Shown: piece after piece, positions 34,226 to 45,027 of the stretch | Position numbering within the stretch: position 1 is the first letter of the stretch | Layout: every line of letters begins with the position of its first letter | Assembly (NCBI GenBank): GCA_963969345.1 | Contig: OZ017766.1 | Location: 1,054,001-1,118,000, forward strand | Length of the DNA: 64,000 bases | Source of the DNA: Turbatrix aceti | Lineage: Eukaryota; Nematoda; Chromadorea; Rhabditida; Panagrolaimidae | Reading direction: 5' to 3' | Made by a program: the position numbers and the translations under genes | The notes under the pieces: generated by a model | What the model saw: only the letters and a program-made list of their open reading frames with translations | Told to the model about the DNA's origin: nothing | Database searches by the model: none

Positions 34226-35182
34226 ATGCGGTCAATTGCTGTTTTTCTGCTGCTGGGGGCGTCCGTTGCTTCCCTCTTTGTCGACAGCCTCGGCCAACTC
34301 CTGGATGACCAAGAAGCCGCCGCCGTCGCCACTAAGCATGAAAGCCAGCTCATGCGCTCCCTCATCCGCGCGCTCGACGAAATCAATTTGGACTCGACTG
34401 CCGTGCCCATCGAGAGGAGCGAGATTCTGGTCTACAGCCTGCCGAACAAGATCACCCGTCTGCAAGGCAATAAAGAAAAGGCTTTTCGCGTCAAACAGGA
34501 CGAGATCTTGGTGAGCGAGTTTGACAAGACCGTTTTTGATTACAGTTGATTGCAGCCCATTCCGAGTCTCGTCGATGACAACGACCACGTGCGGTCGGAC
34601 GGCGACTTCAATCTAATCGATGACGACGACGAGGACTTCATCACGCTCCGTCTCCCTACCGACAAACGACACGTCTTGCTGACAATAGACCAGGTGAATT
34701 TTTGTGGATATTGAAAAAATGTGTCAACAATTTTGTAGCACGACTTTTCCCGTTTTATCCGTGATCCACCACACAAGACAAAAAAGCGCCAGATTGGGAG
34801 CGGAGCGAGCTTCGGCGGCGGCAACACCCACAACCGGTCCCCATCTGGCCCCGTCAATCCGAACATACCTCCGTCATCGGTCGGCAACTCCTACCAGACT
34901 CCGCGCGCGCTTCCTTTCACGACTACTTCAATCCCCATCGGCGTAGGCGTTCGTCCGAATCCGACTACCACGGCCCCCATCGGCGGGGACGTTGATTCGA
35001 ATTCTCCTTGGATCCCCCTTCCGCCACCTTGGTGGATTCAGCCTAATACCACAACCACAACAACCACGACAACAACCCTCCCGCCTACTCCTCCACCTAA
35101 GTTGGTGTTTCATTTTCCTCAATGCCCCTGGTGGTGTCGTTCTGTTTTTGCACATGCAGATGACGCATCTGATGTTGAGTAA
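34226..35182 (+). CDS. Secreted Pro/Thr-rich protein, unknown
   Basis: Exons 34226-34510, 34556-34693 and 34739-35182 give 288 residues. I chose the ATG at 34226 because it opens a clear signal peptide (MRSIAVFLLLGASVASLF). The N-terminal half is helical and charged, with an acidic run DDDDED near residue 120; the C-terminal half is Gly/Ser/Pro-rich with a run of ten threonines and PPTPPP, mucin-like and probably O-glycosylated. The last 30 codons (CPWWC...) could instead be removed as a 59-bp intron, in which case the protein ends at Pro-Lys. No family recognised. Confidence 0.65.
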
Positions 35183-35485
35183 CTTTTTAATCTTGTAATA
35201 TGTCGTATAAAGTAAAACCTTTGAACCTTAAAATGATGTTTTTAAAGGTTTTTTTGGGGCATTGGTCGGAGGGGGTAAATCTGTTTTACACTTTATTAGA
35301 GTCCATGTGGCTTAACATAAGAGAGTCCACTGTAAGGCTTCATTGTTGGTTGCGATAGTGTTGGTTGGTTTGGGGTGGCGAAAAAAACATCTGCCTTACT
35401 TATTTCCCGGTAAAAACTTAATATCAAAATCATGTGTATTTTTAGGCAGATCAATTTATTAATCTTCGAATGAATGAACATGGCT
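35183..35485. other. Spacer between convergent secreted-protein genes
   Basis: 3' UTRs of both neighbours. No gene seen. Confidence 0.5.
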
Positions 35486-36688
35486 TCACTGCAAATCACC
35501 AATTTTAAGACCGGAAGGCTTCTTGAACTTCAAAGGAAGTATTTCGACGGCTTTGGAGTCAAGTTTCTTGAAAACGTCCCCGAATTCGGTGCAGCAGATT
35601 TCGGAAAGACTCGTTGCTCGAACAGCTAAAATGTTTGAACGCTCACATGTTTTCATGCTTTCAAAAAAGCCTACTGTTGTTTGGGAGCTGAATGAAGGGC
35701 AAGGTCTGCTTGACGCACGGCGACGTTTCGTTAAGTCCGAGCCCCTGAAATCCGGTGATTCGGCCGTCGTGATATTCAAAGTACCCCAGACTGGAGAGCA
35801 GGTTGATCCCGACAGAGGCGTCTACAATTCTCGTCGAAAAGTAAATCTGACTGCCTCCGTTGAAGAGGAACTCGTTCCACCACAGGTCCTGGTAGCTGTT
35901 AGTAAGGGTCACGGCTGTCAGGTTGAGACTTGCGTTCTTCGCCGACACAATTGGTGTCGAGAACGAAACGATGTTGCCGTTGATGCTGGTCGTAACGTTG
36001 ACAGTGGCAAGCACGGTGCTGCCGGTGAGGAAGGTGGCGCTTCCCTGCAGCGTCTTGCATGACTCTAAAACGACTCGAACTCAACAAATCTTCTTTTTTG
36101 GTGATTAACAACTTTTCGCCGGCTGAACGCTGTACGCTCGCCATCGGTTGCAGCAAATATTGATTGACACCGCGATGTTGTCTTCGCCGAATCCTAAAAC
36201 CCAAGTTGAAATGACTTTGACTAAACCAGGTGCAAACCAATTTGCTCGCAAGGACTCTCGGAGCTAAAGTCTATCGAAGACGTGCCGTAGATGGTGCCCT
36301 GGTACAAGCTCAGAGAAGTGATGACGTTCAGCACCTCTGACGCCCTCTTATACGTCGCGTTCACGTAGAAGCCGGCGTAGTTGTTGAACGCGAGGCCCGA
36401 ACACCCGACGCCGCTGCAGACGACTTGTTTTCCATCGACGTCAGCGTAGTAGAAGGCACCGAACGAAAATTCGTTGCTCCGAACTTGTTTGGAAATGTTA
36501 ACAACTTGGTAGCGGGAATAGTTCGGCCGGGGGCTGTCAAAGACAATGCTGCTTTCGAAATCAGCCAGAGAAGTGTTTGTGACCACGTCTGTAATCTGAA
36601 GCAGAGAGCTCACACCGGTGCAATAACTGGCGGCAAGCGATGCTGCTGGGAGTGCGGAAATGACGACGGCAATCAGCGGTAGAAACAT
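35486..36688 (-). CDS. Secreted protein of unknown family, divergent pair member 1
   Basis: Exons 36238-36688, 36113-36193, 35675-36064 and 35486-35625 give 353 residues with a signal peptide (MFLPLIAVVISALPAASLA). It shares a clear pattern with the gene at 37224-38578: YCTGV near the start, FDSPRP, FGAFYY, VGCSGL, LYQGTIY, CCNRW, SSLGYFEYHDGRI and CCTEFGD. Two similar halves, each with Cys-rich motifs and many Asn-X-Ser/Thr sites, suggest an extracellular beta-rich glycoprotein. Family unknown. Introns 1, 2 and the last one are at the same positions as in its partner; the partner has extra introns. Confidence 0.8.
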
Positions 36689-37223
36689 GGTCAGAAAACT
36701 GCATGCGGATATTTTTTCAGGGAAGCTTATTTATTGCACTTGTTTCAGCACCGCACCCCTGCGAATCCATCAGACCTGGGGATAGGTAGACAGTGCTGAT
36801 AAGCTTTGATAGCGCCATAAAAAATTGTTCTACATGCGTTTCGTGGTAAACAACATTGCTGGACTTTGTCTTTGTTTTTTGTCGTAGCAAGTACTCAATC
36901 CGACAAATTTTGACTGTTGCGTGAGATGACCATGACGTTTTCCCCGACAGGTTAGATGAAGTGAATGAATCTTGGTCGCCACAAAGTTCAAAGGATCTTT
37001 CAAAAAAATATTGATTCGCATTTTGACCTCCTCCGACTTCCTTTTCCGGTTAGTCATTGATCGACAAATGACGACGGATAGTAAAAGCTCGCCCTGCTTG
37101 TTTATCATAAGCCTCAATACCGGGAACGAAGAGCATCGATACACCAAGTCCAGTCAAAAGCGCACGTCAAGCTTTTTTAATCCGTCTTGACAGCGTCCAT
37201 TCACTTGTTAGAATTTTGTCGCC
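36689..37223. promoter_or_regulatory. Shared intergenic promoter of the divergent pair
   Basis: 535 bp between the two start codons. No single TATA box stands out in either direction; the head-to-head arrangement of paralogues suggests co-regulation. Confidence 0.4.
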
Positions 37224-38578
37224 ATGTCTAGGGGGTGTTGTACCTTCGTGGTAGCACTGCTATGCGGCCTGGCAGTGGCCGGACCGACCGGCGACACGTA
37301 CTGCACAGGTATCAAGACTTCTGTAACCGTTTCCAGTGACAAACAGTATCTCGGTGCATTTTTTGCGCAGCTTCAATTCGACAGCCCTAGACCCCACGTG
37401 ACGCGTTACCGAACGACAGCCATGTCCTCCAGCGTCGTTGACGAGCTACTGCAATTTGGAGCCATCAGGTTCTACGACATAACCGATGTACCTACTCCCT
37501 GTTACGGTATTGGGTGTTCTGGAATCGTGCAGAATGGAAATACGGATATGAGGGTGCAAACCACCTATAATGGAACAAATTTGACACTCAACACTATGGT
37601 ATTTACGAACTTGTATCAGGGAACAATATACGAAGTTGCATCTTTTGAGTACACGCCGGAAGCTCCCTGTGTCGAGTTTCAGGAGATAGGTAGGTGCCAA
37701 ATCGGACACGCAGTTCGAGCAAAACTTTTTTTTTTCTATTTTCTGCACTGGATTTTGAACTTCAGTAAACTTCACACCCCGTATCACAACCAACGTTACG
37801 GTTTGCTGCAATCGATGGACACCTTTGATTCCGACAGATAGCCAAAGTGAGTCTGTCAATCGATCGCCCCTTCCCAGGTACAATTTACAGCAACGTGCAA
37901 ACAATTGACCAGCAAGACAGTTTACATCGACGGAAACAGCTCCCTCGCATCCATCAATGCTACGATTGAACTTGAAGACCGGAAACTGATCATAACGGTC
38001 GGTGACGTTGTGTCGATCAATTACGGTGACATTTTTTCTGCTAGGATTGTCGTCAATTCTTATTACGGTTGTTCGTGAGTTTTTTGCGTTATAAAAAATA
38101 AAATTCAGAATTTTTATTTACAATTAAAAAATATAATTTTTTAATATTATAATTTAATAAAAATGAACACTAAATGTTTTTGATCCAGGAAAGGATGCGA
38201 TATCAACTTATACACGTTCGGCAGCCAAGTCTACGTCACCACCACGTTCAGCAACGCGAACGGCGCCAGTCTGCTCTCCACCCTAGGCTACCTGGAGTAC
38301 CGTCAAGGCAGAATCGTCGGATTCAATGGAATCGGTCTCACTTCAGACCAGCCTTGTGTCCGACAGTCTTTTCCATACGTTCCTCTGCGTGAGTTTTCGA
38401 AAAGCCACATTTAATTATGATTTGTTTAAATTCCAAATTTTTGCAGCAAATAACAGTGAGTTGTGAAAAAACGAAATCTGACGAAAGATAACCTTTAGCA
38501 CTCCCCGGTGTCACCAGCACGTCCGAACTATGTTGCACGCAATTCGGGGACGTTGAGCCACCTTTCTACGTTCGTTAA
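37224..38578 (+). CDS. Secreted protein of unknown family, divergent pair member 2
   Basis: Exons 37224-37689, 37766-37846, 37891-38074, 38189-38388, 38447-38455 (9 bp) and 38499-38578 give 339 residues. Signal peptide MSRGCCTFVVALLCGLAVAG. Shared motifs with its partner: YCTGI, FDSPRP, IGCSGI, LYQGTIY, CCNRW, TLGYLEYRQGRI and CCTQFGD. The second exon is 81 bp in both genes. The 9-bp micro-exon is supported because it restores PNN before the last exon exactly as in the partner. Function unknown; likely extracellular. Confidence 0.78.
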
Positions 38579-38951
38579 ATTCGTGGCTACCTTCCTATGA
38601 ACCGGGAAGGTTCAAAGCAACGTCCAAACTTTGACTAAAAAAAACTGGTTTGATTATCATTAAATTTTGTTTTCTTTGCGCCCTAAAACCCCCTAAAAAA
38701 TAACATTTTGTTTGTTTACATGAAAAAGGGAAAAAATACTGTTATCACAGCAGTGAAAACACATTTTTCAAGGAAATCCGGAGAAAAAAGCACGTCCATC
38801 TCGAACTTTTGGAGTTGCATTTTATTCCCCAGATCAATCAAAAAAAGATGAAGTTCACAACAAGATAAGAGATCAAAAAAAGTAGTGGTTTGTTGTTCAA
38901 ATGCATGGAATGTAGCATGACACAGGTTATCCGGTAGAACACCACCTGTAT
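38579..38951. other. Spacer between convergent genes
   Basis: 3' UTR sequence; a minus-strand frame at 38716-38955 is AT-rich and overlaps the TFIIA gene stop. No gene seen. Confidence 0.5.
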
Positions 38952-39324
38952 TCACTTTTTAGCCTCACATGCTACAATTTTAAGACGCTGTACCTGGACA
39001 AAAGATCCGGTTGTGCCGTCCTTCACGTCGGTTTGGTTGAGCAGAAACGTCCATACGTTGTCGCAGTACCGGTATACCGCCAGCTTGTTGGACTGAAATT
39101 CTTGTCTACAAAGATTGAAAAGTTCGGAGTCCGCCCACCTTGAATGTGATCCGACTGCGCACCAGATTGCTGAAGCCCTTGGAGAGCGCCTTGTCGAAGC
39201 GAGCCATGATCTTCTCCTGCAGGCTTCGCGGAATGCGCTCGTTGTTGACAAAGTCCTCCAGAGTGCGATCGAGGGTATCGCCGAGCGTCGTCGCCCGGTA
39301 CATCGTGTAGAACTGATCCGTCAT
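38952..39324 (-). CDS. GTF2A2: Transcription initiation factor IIA gamma (small) subunit
   Basis: Exons 39139-39324 and 38952-39092 give 108 residues, against 109 in human. YRATTLGDTL, then RFDKAL, ITFK, YRYCDNVWTFLLN and KIVACEAK follow the family closely (human YRNTTLGNSL, YRFCDNVWTFVLN, KIVACDGK). TFIIA stabilises TBP on the TATA box in RNA polymerase II initiation. The acceptor after AATTTCAG at 39093 was chosen because it keeps frame and alignment. It starts 170 bp after the stop of the WD40 gene on the same strand, a spacing typical of nematode operons. Confidence 0.95.
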
Positions 39325-39494
39325 CGTGGCTATTCGATTTTAATTAAAATGCATACAAATAAATTTTAAATATACGACCAAAAATAATGGAATTGTTTCG
39401 AACGCAGCGGTGCACTTATTTCATAAACATTTATGTTTTAATGAGTAAAAAATCAACAAGTCCCAATCAACGGAAAAGCAATGATTGGCCAACC

Positions 39495-41222
39495 TCAAGC
39501 GGAAAGCGCAACAACTTTTTGAACGTATTCCTCGTCTTTCAGATCGGTCACTTCGGTTTTCGGCATGATGGGCAAGTCGCCAAATGGATCTGAAAAAAAA
39601 ACAAAGTGACGAGCCCAAAAAAAAACTGCAATGCAACCCACCATTGAAGTATCTCAGATGTCCCAGCGAAGACACAGCGCATATCGTCATGGATCCATCG
39701 GCAGCCGGAAAAAAGTGGTACGCAAACGTTGAAATGCGTCCTCTGCTGTAGAAAGTCTAAATCCGGCCCAAATGAATGCATCAAGCACAAAGAAACCCAC
39801 ATCCAGTAGCTGCAAACGAGCGCCTTTTTTCGTGCTGAAAACCAGCACAGTACCATCATGGGTGCCGGCGTAGACCTTGGTGGCGTCTCTGTTGAAGCCA
39901 AAATCAATGATTGTATTGTTCGAAAGAGTGTGACGGAAGATCAAAGAATTGTGCTTGATTTTGACGTCGTGCAGTTCGATGATCCCAGAAACCGTGCCGA
40001 AAACGACCAAATTTTCCTGGTACGTGTCCAGGTAACGGATGACTTCGACAGAAGAGTCGTCTTCAATCTGCAAAACTTTGTTTACAAAAATAACAGAACA
40101 GGAAAAAACTTACCGACACTTCACCAAAATCAACGCGATTTTTGAACTGCTGTCGTCGCGTGCCGCCTCCGATGGGAAAGACGGAAATACGACCCTTGCT
40201 GGTGCCACCGACGATGAAATAAGGCGAGACAGCCAGCGCGGTAACCGCGACGTGAAGATCGTAAACATCGTAGACGGCATTCTGGCCTACGTCGCCCTTG
40301 TACAGCATAATCTTGCCGCATCGAAACGCGACTGCCAGTTGCTTGAGTCGCGGCACCGGTGCCAGGGCAGTAGGCTCGGGGAATTTGAAGAAATATTTCA
40401 TCTTGGAGAACAGCCCATTACGTTCAAAGCCAATGCGAACGGCTCTGGACTGAAGTGGAACCATTACAAAGATGTCAGCCTGTCGGTCCGACTTGATCGG
40501 TTCATCAGAAATTCGCAAATGAGACATTTCAACTGTTCCTGCGATATCGAGCTAAAGTATAACAAAACTAAAAATACAAAAACGGCAGATAAAATGGACA
40601 AAATAGAGAAATACGGTCAACGACCTAAAATCTCAAAAAGACAAAATAAACCCACAGTAAACCGTTTGAAGTTGTCTCGAACGGAAAGTGCAACGACTGT
40701 GCCGGATACGACGTAGTAAACGTAATTTCCGTTAGGAGTAAAAACTACTTCGGCAACTGTATCTTCCTCTTTCAGGATCAGGTAAGGTACTCGAACTAAA
40801 ATTACGGTCATTAGAATGCTAATTCAGGATTGGCAAAACGGCACCGCCACGGTTTTTGTTTTCTAGGTGTTATAAAAATCTCCTAACAAACAACCTGCAG
40901 GTGGATGTCACCTTCAAATTCCACAAAAAACATGACTTACGGCTTTCACTCGTTATGAAGACGAGGCAGACGTCATCGCATCCACCCGTGACGACATACT
41001 CAAAATCCGGAGACACGGCAACGCAGACGGCGTCCTTGTTATGCGGGCGAGTTGTTAGGACAGCAGTATCGTAAATTGCTACAAGACAAAGCAAATGCTG
41101 GCAAAAGTGGAAACAAAGAACCCACCATTGGGATCCAAGTCGTACGGATCCTCTTCTTCTTCAGGTTCTTCGCCTTCCTCCTCTTCGATGCCGCTCATGC
41201 GATCGTCGTCGTTGTCAGACAT
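39495..41222 (-). CDS. WD40-repeat protein, AAMP-like
   Basis: Seven exons: 41126-41222, 40941-41078, 40656-40795, 40114-40551, 39801-40067, 39642-39756, 39495-39589, giving 429 residues. The start is an acidic stretch (EEEEGEEPEEEEDPYDLDP) followed by WD-type blades: AVCVAVSPDFEYVVTGGCDD, VAEVVFTPNGNYVYY, VTALAVSPYFIVGGTSKG, IIDFGFNRDATKVYAGTHDG. The acidic head, first-blade wording and length fit the AAMP family (434 in human), which has been linked to ribosome assembly and cell migration. The Trp-Asp pairs are largely lost, so other WD proteins are possible. It may share a transcript with the TFIIA gene. Confidence 0.7.
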
Positions 41223-41602
41223 GATAGACGGTACAACTTCTAGGGAAGGACAAAAAAGGACGACAATAACGATCAAGGAAAAAACGAAAACTGTTTTGAG
41301 GACGTTTTCAGTGTGTGCTCGCAACGTGCAGCGTTGATTGCGAGTTGGTGCCTTTTCCAGATTTTTGCTTCCCGGAATTCAGTGATTGTATCCTACTGGA
41401 ACCGTATAATCTTAAACCCACATTTACGGTCTTTAAAGTGCAACCTAGAAAACTCTGAATCAAAAAAGTACACATTTAGGCAAGGTGAAAAAGCATTACT
41501 AAAATAGATTGTTTTTTAGGGCTCCTGCCGCGAATTTTGTTTTCTGTTGACGAGTTTGTTATTTCCGAGTTGCATCCACAACGTGTCGTCATTGATGCCA
41601 TC
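41223..41602. promoter_or_regulatory. Divergent promoter region
   Basis: 380 bp between the starts of the WD40 gene (minus) and the splicing-factor gene (plus). A 3' splice acceptor GTTTTTTAG ends at 41519 on the plus strand and may accept a spliced leader. No TATA box seen. Confidence 0.45.
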
Positions 41603-44065
41603 ATGGGTGCCGATGACAAGCACATCAGGCTTCTTCAAGTCTACAACATAGCAACATCCGCCACCAATGACTCGATCAAGCAGCTTTTTCAGTACTTTGG
41701 CCGAATTGAAGACTTCCAGGTTTGTTCACTAACTTTTCTTGCTGCCAAGCATATATAGTTCATTTATTTCAGGTCTATCCTATTGTTATTACCCCACAAA
41801 CGACGCAGAAGGTTGCTTTTGTGAGATTTGAACGTGAAAAATCTGTGTTGGTTGCCCAGCATCTTACAAATACGGTATTTTACGATCGGGCAATCGTCTG
41901 TATGTTGGGCACCACAAGTGAGTGTTTTGAGCTCTCCCTTTGTTGTCTGGGTGACAAAAAGCGTTTTAGATGCCATACCAGACGAAGACAGCGCGATGCA
42001 GAGCAGTACGGCACCGGGAAAGCGAGTTTTACCTTCGCACGTCGTAAATACCGTTCAGGAAAACGAACATGGTCAGAAAATGGTTAGTTTTTGCTTTTCC
42101 CCGCGTCTTTTTTCAATTTTGAACGTTTGCTTTATTTCCAAGATCTACACAAGCGATCCCAACCTAGCATCCCTAGGCCTGCCGCCCTATCCGCCCCTGG
42201 GAGCCGAGATGGATCCAGAAAAGGTCGAAGAAACCCGCCGAACCGTTTACGTTGGAAATTTGAAGAAGGACGTCGACGAGGAGGACGTTGTCAAATTTTT
42301 CAACACAATTGGCGAGGTTTGTTTTATCAGTTTTCGGAGGTTTCAAAAATTTGCTTCACGTCGTAACGTTATTTATCGGGTCAGTAGTACACGTAGTCAT
42401 CAGAGCGCCATGAAATCCCATTCGTATACCTGATGTGTCTGCCACCACTCGGAGCCGGAGGCTTGGAGGACAGATGAGTAGTAGGCGGTGTTGAAGAGGA
42501 ACGATACCCACCAGAAAACCTTGAACCATCCGTTGCCGAGGGTGGCATTCATTTCGGCAGCCATTTCGGACGAGCTTTCGCTGAAATGGGGTTTTCTGGC
42601 GATTTTGGTGTCTCGGGTAAAAGTTTATGGGCTCTCGGGTAAAAAAATAGCTTTTTTGCAAAAAATGCTCACGAAAAGACGAGATGCAACATTCTTAGCA
42701 CGAATGGGATCCAGAGGAGTGCGAGGTAGAAATCCACCTCGTCTTCGATGTGATCACTGAGTGGCTTGGGCCACTGCCATTCGCTGAAGGGCTTGAAGCC
42801 TGTCGATTGGCGACTGTATTTTGTCTTGCAAATTTCGCATTCCTAGAAAAACTTTTTTCCGCTTAAAAAATTAAAAAGATGCCTACACTCCTCCGGGTGT
42901 TGTCAAACCACATCTTGAGGCATGCTTTGTGGACGTACGCGTGGGATCCCTTGCACTTGCACGGTGAAATGAGTTTGTTGCGGTTAGCGTCTTCGAGACA
43001 GATGCGACAGACCCCAAAGTACTCTGAGAAGAGTGCCGTGTGTGCACTCATCTCGGATACCCTTCTACTGGATCGCCCTGAGACGAAGGAGATCGCCTCC
43101 TTGGCTGTGGGAGACGCTGAGGCCATCGCAGTCAATTTTGAGGGGGTCAGTCGGAAGAAGTTGAAGTCGAAGCGGGAATCAGCAGTCCGCCGTGCCCGAC
43201 TCGCTTCGCTGCTTCCCCTTCACCAGCGGGAATGACTCCGGAGACATTCAAATTCTTTTTCTTTCCAGGTTATGTACATCAGGATGGCAAATATCACTGA
43301 ACATCACGAATGTGCCTACGCCTACGTCGAATTCACAAATCAGACTTCGGTGCCACAGGCGCTGCAAAATGATGGCATAGAGTTTCAAGGACGGCCTCTG
43401 AAGTGAGTTTCACCCCATTTAGACACAGTACCGGCTTGTTTTGCAGAATCCAACACTCTCGATCGGCCATTGTCAAACCTCAGCAAAAAACCAATGACCA
43501 GGCGCTGGAAGAGGTCGAAGAAGCCATGCGGAAGCGAGATCGTGCCGACCCTTCGCCCGCGCGTCGTCGCACTCCCTCACCTCGCCAAGTCCGCGGTGGT
43601 CGTCGTACCAGAACTCACTCACGGTCACCTATTCGACGAGGTGGCCGTGGCGGGGACCGGGATCGAGACCGAGTTCGCCGTCGCGAGGATCGGGAACGAG
43701 ACAGGGACCGAGATCGCCGTCGTGGCGGCGGCGGAGGCGACCGGGAACGAGACCGAGGACGCGAACGTGAACGGGGTGAAAAGGACAAAGACCGTGATCG
43801 CGATGCTGAGAAGAAATCTTCTCGAGACCGCGACAAGGAACGCAGCCGACATAAGTCGTCCCCTAGTCGCAGGGAATCGTCCAAACGACGTCGTACCAGC
43901 AGATCGCCCGAAAAGGAGAAGAAGGAACGCGACCGAGACCGTGAACGCAGGAGGGATTCCCGCCACGACGAAGACGACAAACTGACGGCTGCAGAACGAA
44001 ACATGCGTGAACGACTCCTCGCCAAGGCGCTCGAAAAAAAGCGGCGCTCCGATGATGGTCGCTGA
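41603..44065 (+). CDS. SR-type splicing factor with two RRMs (SREK1/SRSF11-like)
   Basis: Exons 41603-41719, 41773-41917, 41970-42082, 42143-42316, 43269-43402 and 43447-44065 give 433 residues. RRM1 covers about residues 8-87 and contains VAQHLTNTVFYDRAIV, nearly as in human SRSF11. After a linker with IPDED and LASLGLPPYPP comes RRM2 with RRTVYVGNLKKDVDEEDVV and CAYAYVEFTNQ, then SRSAIVKPQ as in SREK1. The tail of about 190 residues is an RS/RD/RE domain. Such proteins regulate 3' splice-site choice in the nucleus; the C. elegans relative is rsp-7. Intron 4 (42317-43268, 952 bp) contains a complete antisense gene. Confidence 0.92.
42400..43126 (-). CDS. RING-CH (MARCH-type) membrane E3 ubiquitin ligase, nested antisense
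   Basis: Exons 42887-43126, 42673-42842 and 42400-42580 give 196 residues, wholly within intron 4 of the SR-factor gene on the other strand. The RING-CH finger is CRICLED, then CKCKGSHAYVHKACLKMW and ECEICKTKY, the C4HC3 pattern in order. Two hydrophobic segments follow (DFYLALLWIPFVLRMLHLVF and WFKVFWWVSFLFNTAYYSSV), as in MARCH ligases, which ubiquitinate membrane proteins. The first ATG is taken at 43126. The C-terminal end is less certain: a donor-like CAG-GTATAC lies just before the stop. Which MARCH subtype is unclear. Confidence 0.88.
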
Positions 44066-44294
44066 TCTCACTTCCTTTCCTGCTGATCTTTGGCCGCTTG
44101 CGTGGTGTTGTGCTTTGTGTTGTTTTTTTGTTGTTCATCATCACCACAACTGCTGCGGAGAAAAATAACAAATGGAACCTAAGCGAGATGAATTGGTGGA
44201 AAATCGTTTTTGCACGATTTTTGTATCTTGTCAGAAGGAAAATTTCGGGAGAGGGAAACAAATTTTGGATAAAAAATTAAACGTTGATCGTAAA

Positions 44295-44611
44295 CAATGC
44301 TGTCGGGTACCCGACCCGAAGACCTTACCCGGACCCGAAAATTTCGGGTACCCGATTCGAAATTTTTGCTTCCGGAACATATGCCTTGGCCGATGTACGC
44401 CAAATCTAGTTGAGCCACTCAATGTCCAGACGCACCAAAGAGCTTGTCTTGCGTGAGGAGTTTCTCTTTCATTGGATTTTTGTTGTTTTTTGACACCCGA
44501 ACCCGAAATTTTCGGGTACCCGACCCAGACCCGAAACTTTCGGGTACCCGGCCCGAAATTCCGGGTATTTCGGGTCGGGTCCGAGTTGGGGTCGGGTACC
44601 CGACAGCACTG
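44295..44611. mobile_element. Non-autonomous hAT-like MITE (GGGTACCCGA family), copy 3
   Basis: 317 bp; ends CAATGCTGTCGGGTACCCGA and, inward from the right, CAGTGCTGTCGGGTACCCGA. Exact 8-bp duplication ATCGTAAA at 44287-44294 and 44612-44619. The core (about 44366-44500) is the reverse complement of the core in copy 2 with only a few differences. Confidence 0.92.
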
Positions 44612-44678
44612 ATCGTAAATTGAAGAAACAAGAACCGTACTGTGTTTTACTTCCGGTGTTCGAGCGCCTTGGCTTGAC

Positions 44679-45027
44679 CAGACATGAAAATGGCCCGCCG
44701 AAGCCCGGCCCGGCCCAGGCCCGTGCCGGGCTTGGGCGGACGTGACTTTTCAGTAGGCCCGGAAAAGCCCGTTTTGGCCCCTTATTTAATAAATAATGTA
44801 AAAAATACGAAAAATTAACTGTATTTTGGTTATTTTTAACAAAATTTAGTCTCTACGGATAAAAAACATGGTATTTTGGGTAAAAACCAGTAATTTATGT
44901 AATTTATATAACGATTTGCTGCTATTTTTTTGGTTAAAAATTTGGAAAAAATGCAGAATGGATAATTTCGGGACGGGCCCGGCCGAGCCGGGCCTGGGCC
45001 TAAAAATTAGGCCCGTTTTCATGTCTG
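44679..45027. mobile_element. hAT-like MITE of a second family (GGGCCCG)
   Basis: 349 bp; ends CAGACATGAAAATGGCCCG and, inward from the right, CAGACATGAAAACGGGCC. Exact 8-bp duplication GGCTTGAC at 44671-44678 and 45028-45035. Both ends are packed with GGCCCG/CGGGCC words; the middle 200 bp is AT-rich. Confidence 0.9.
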
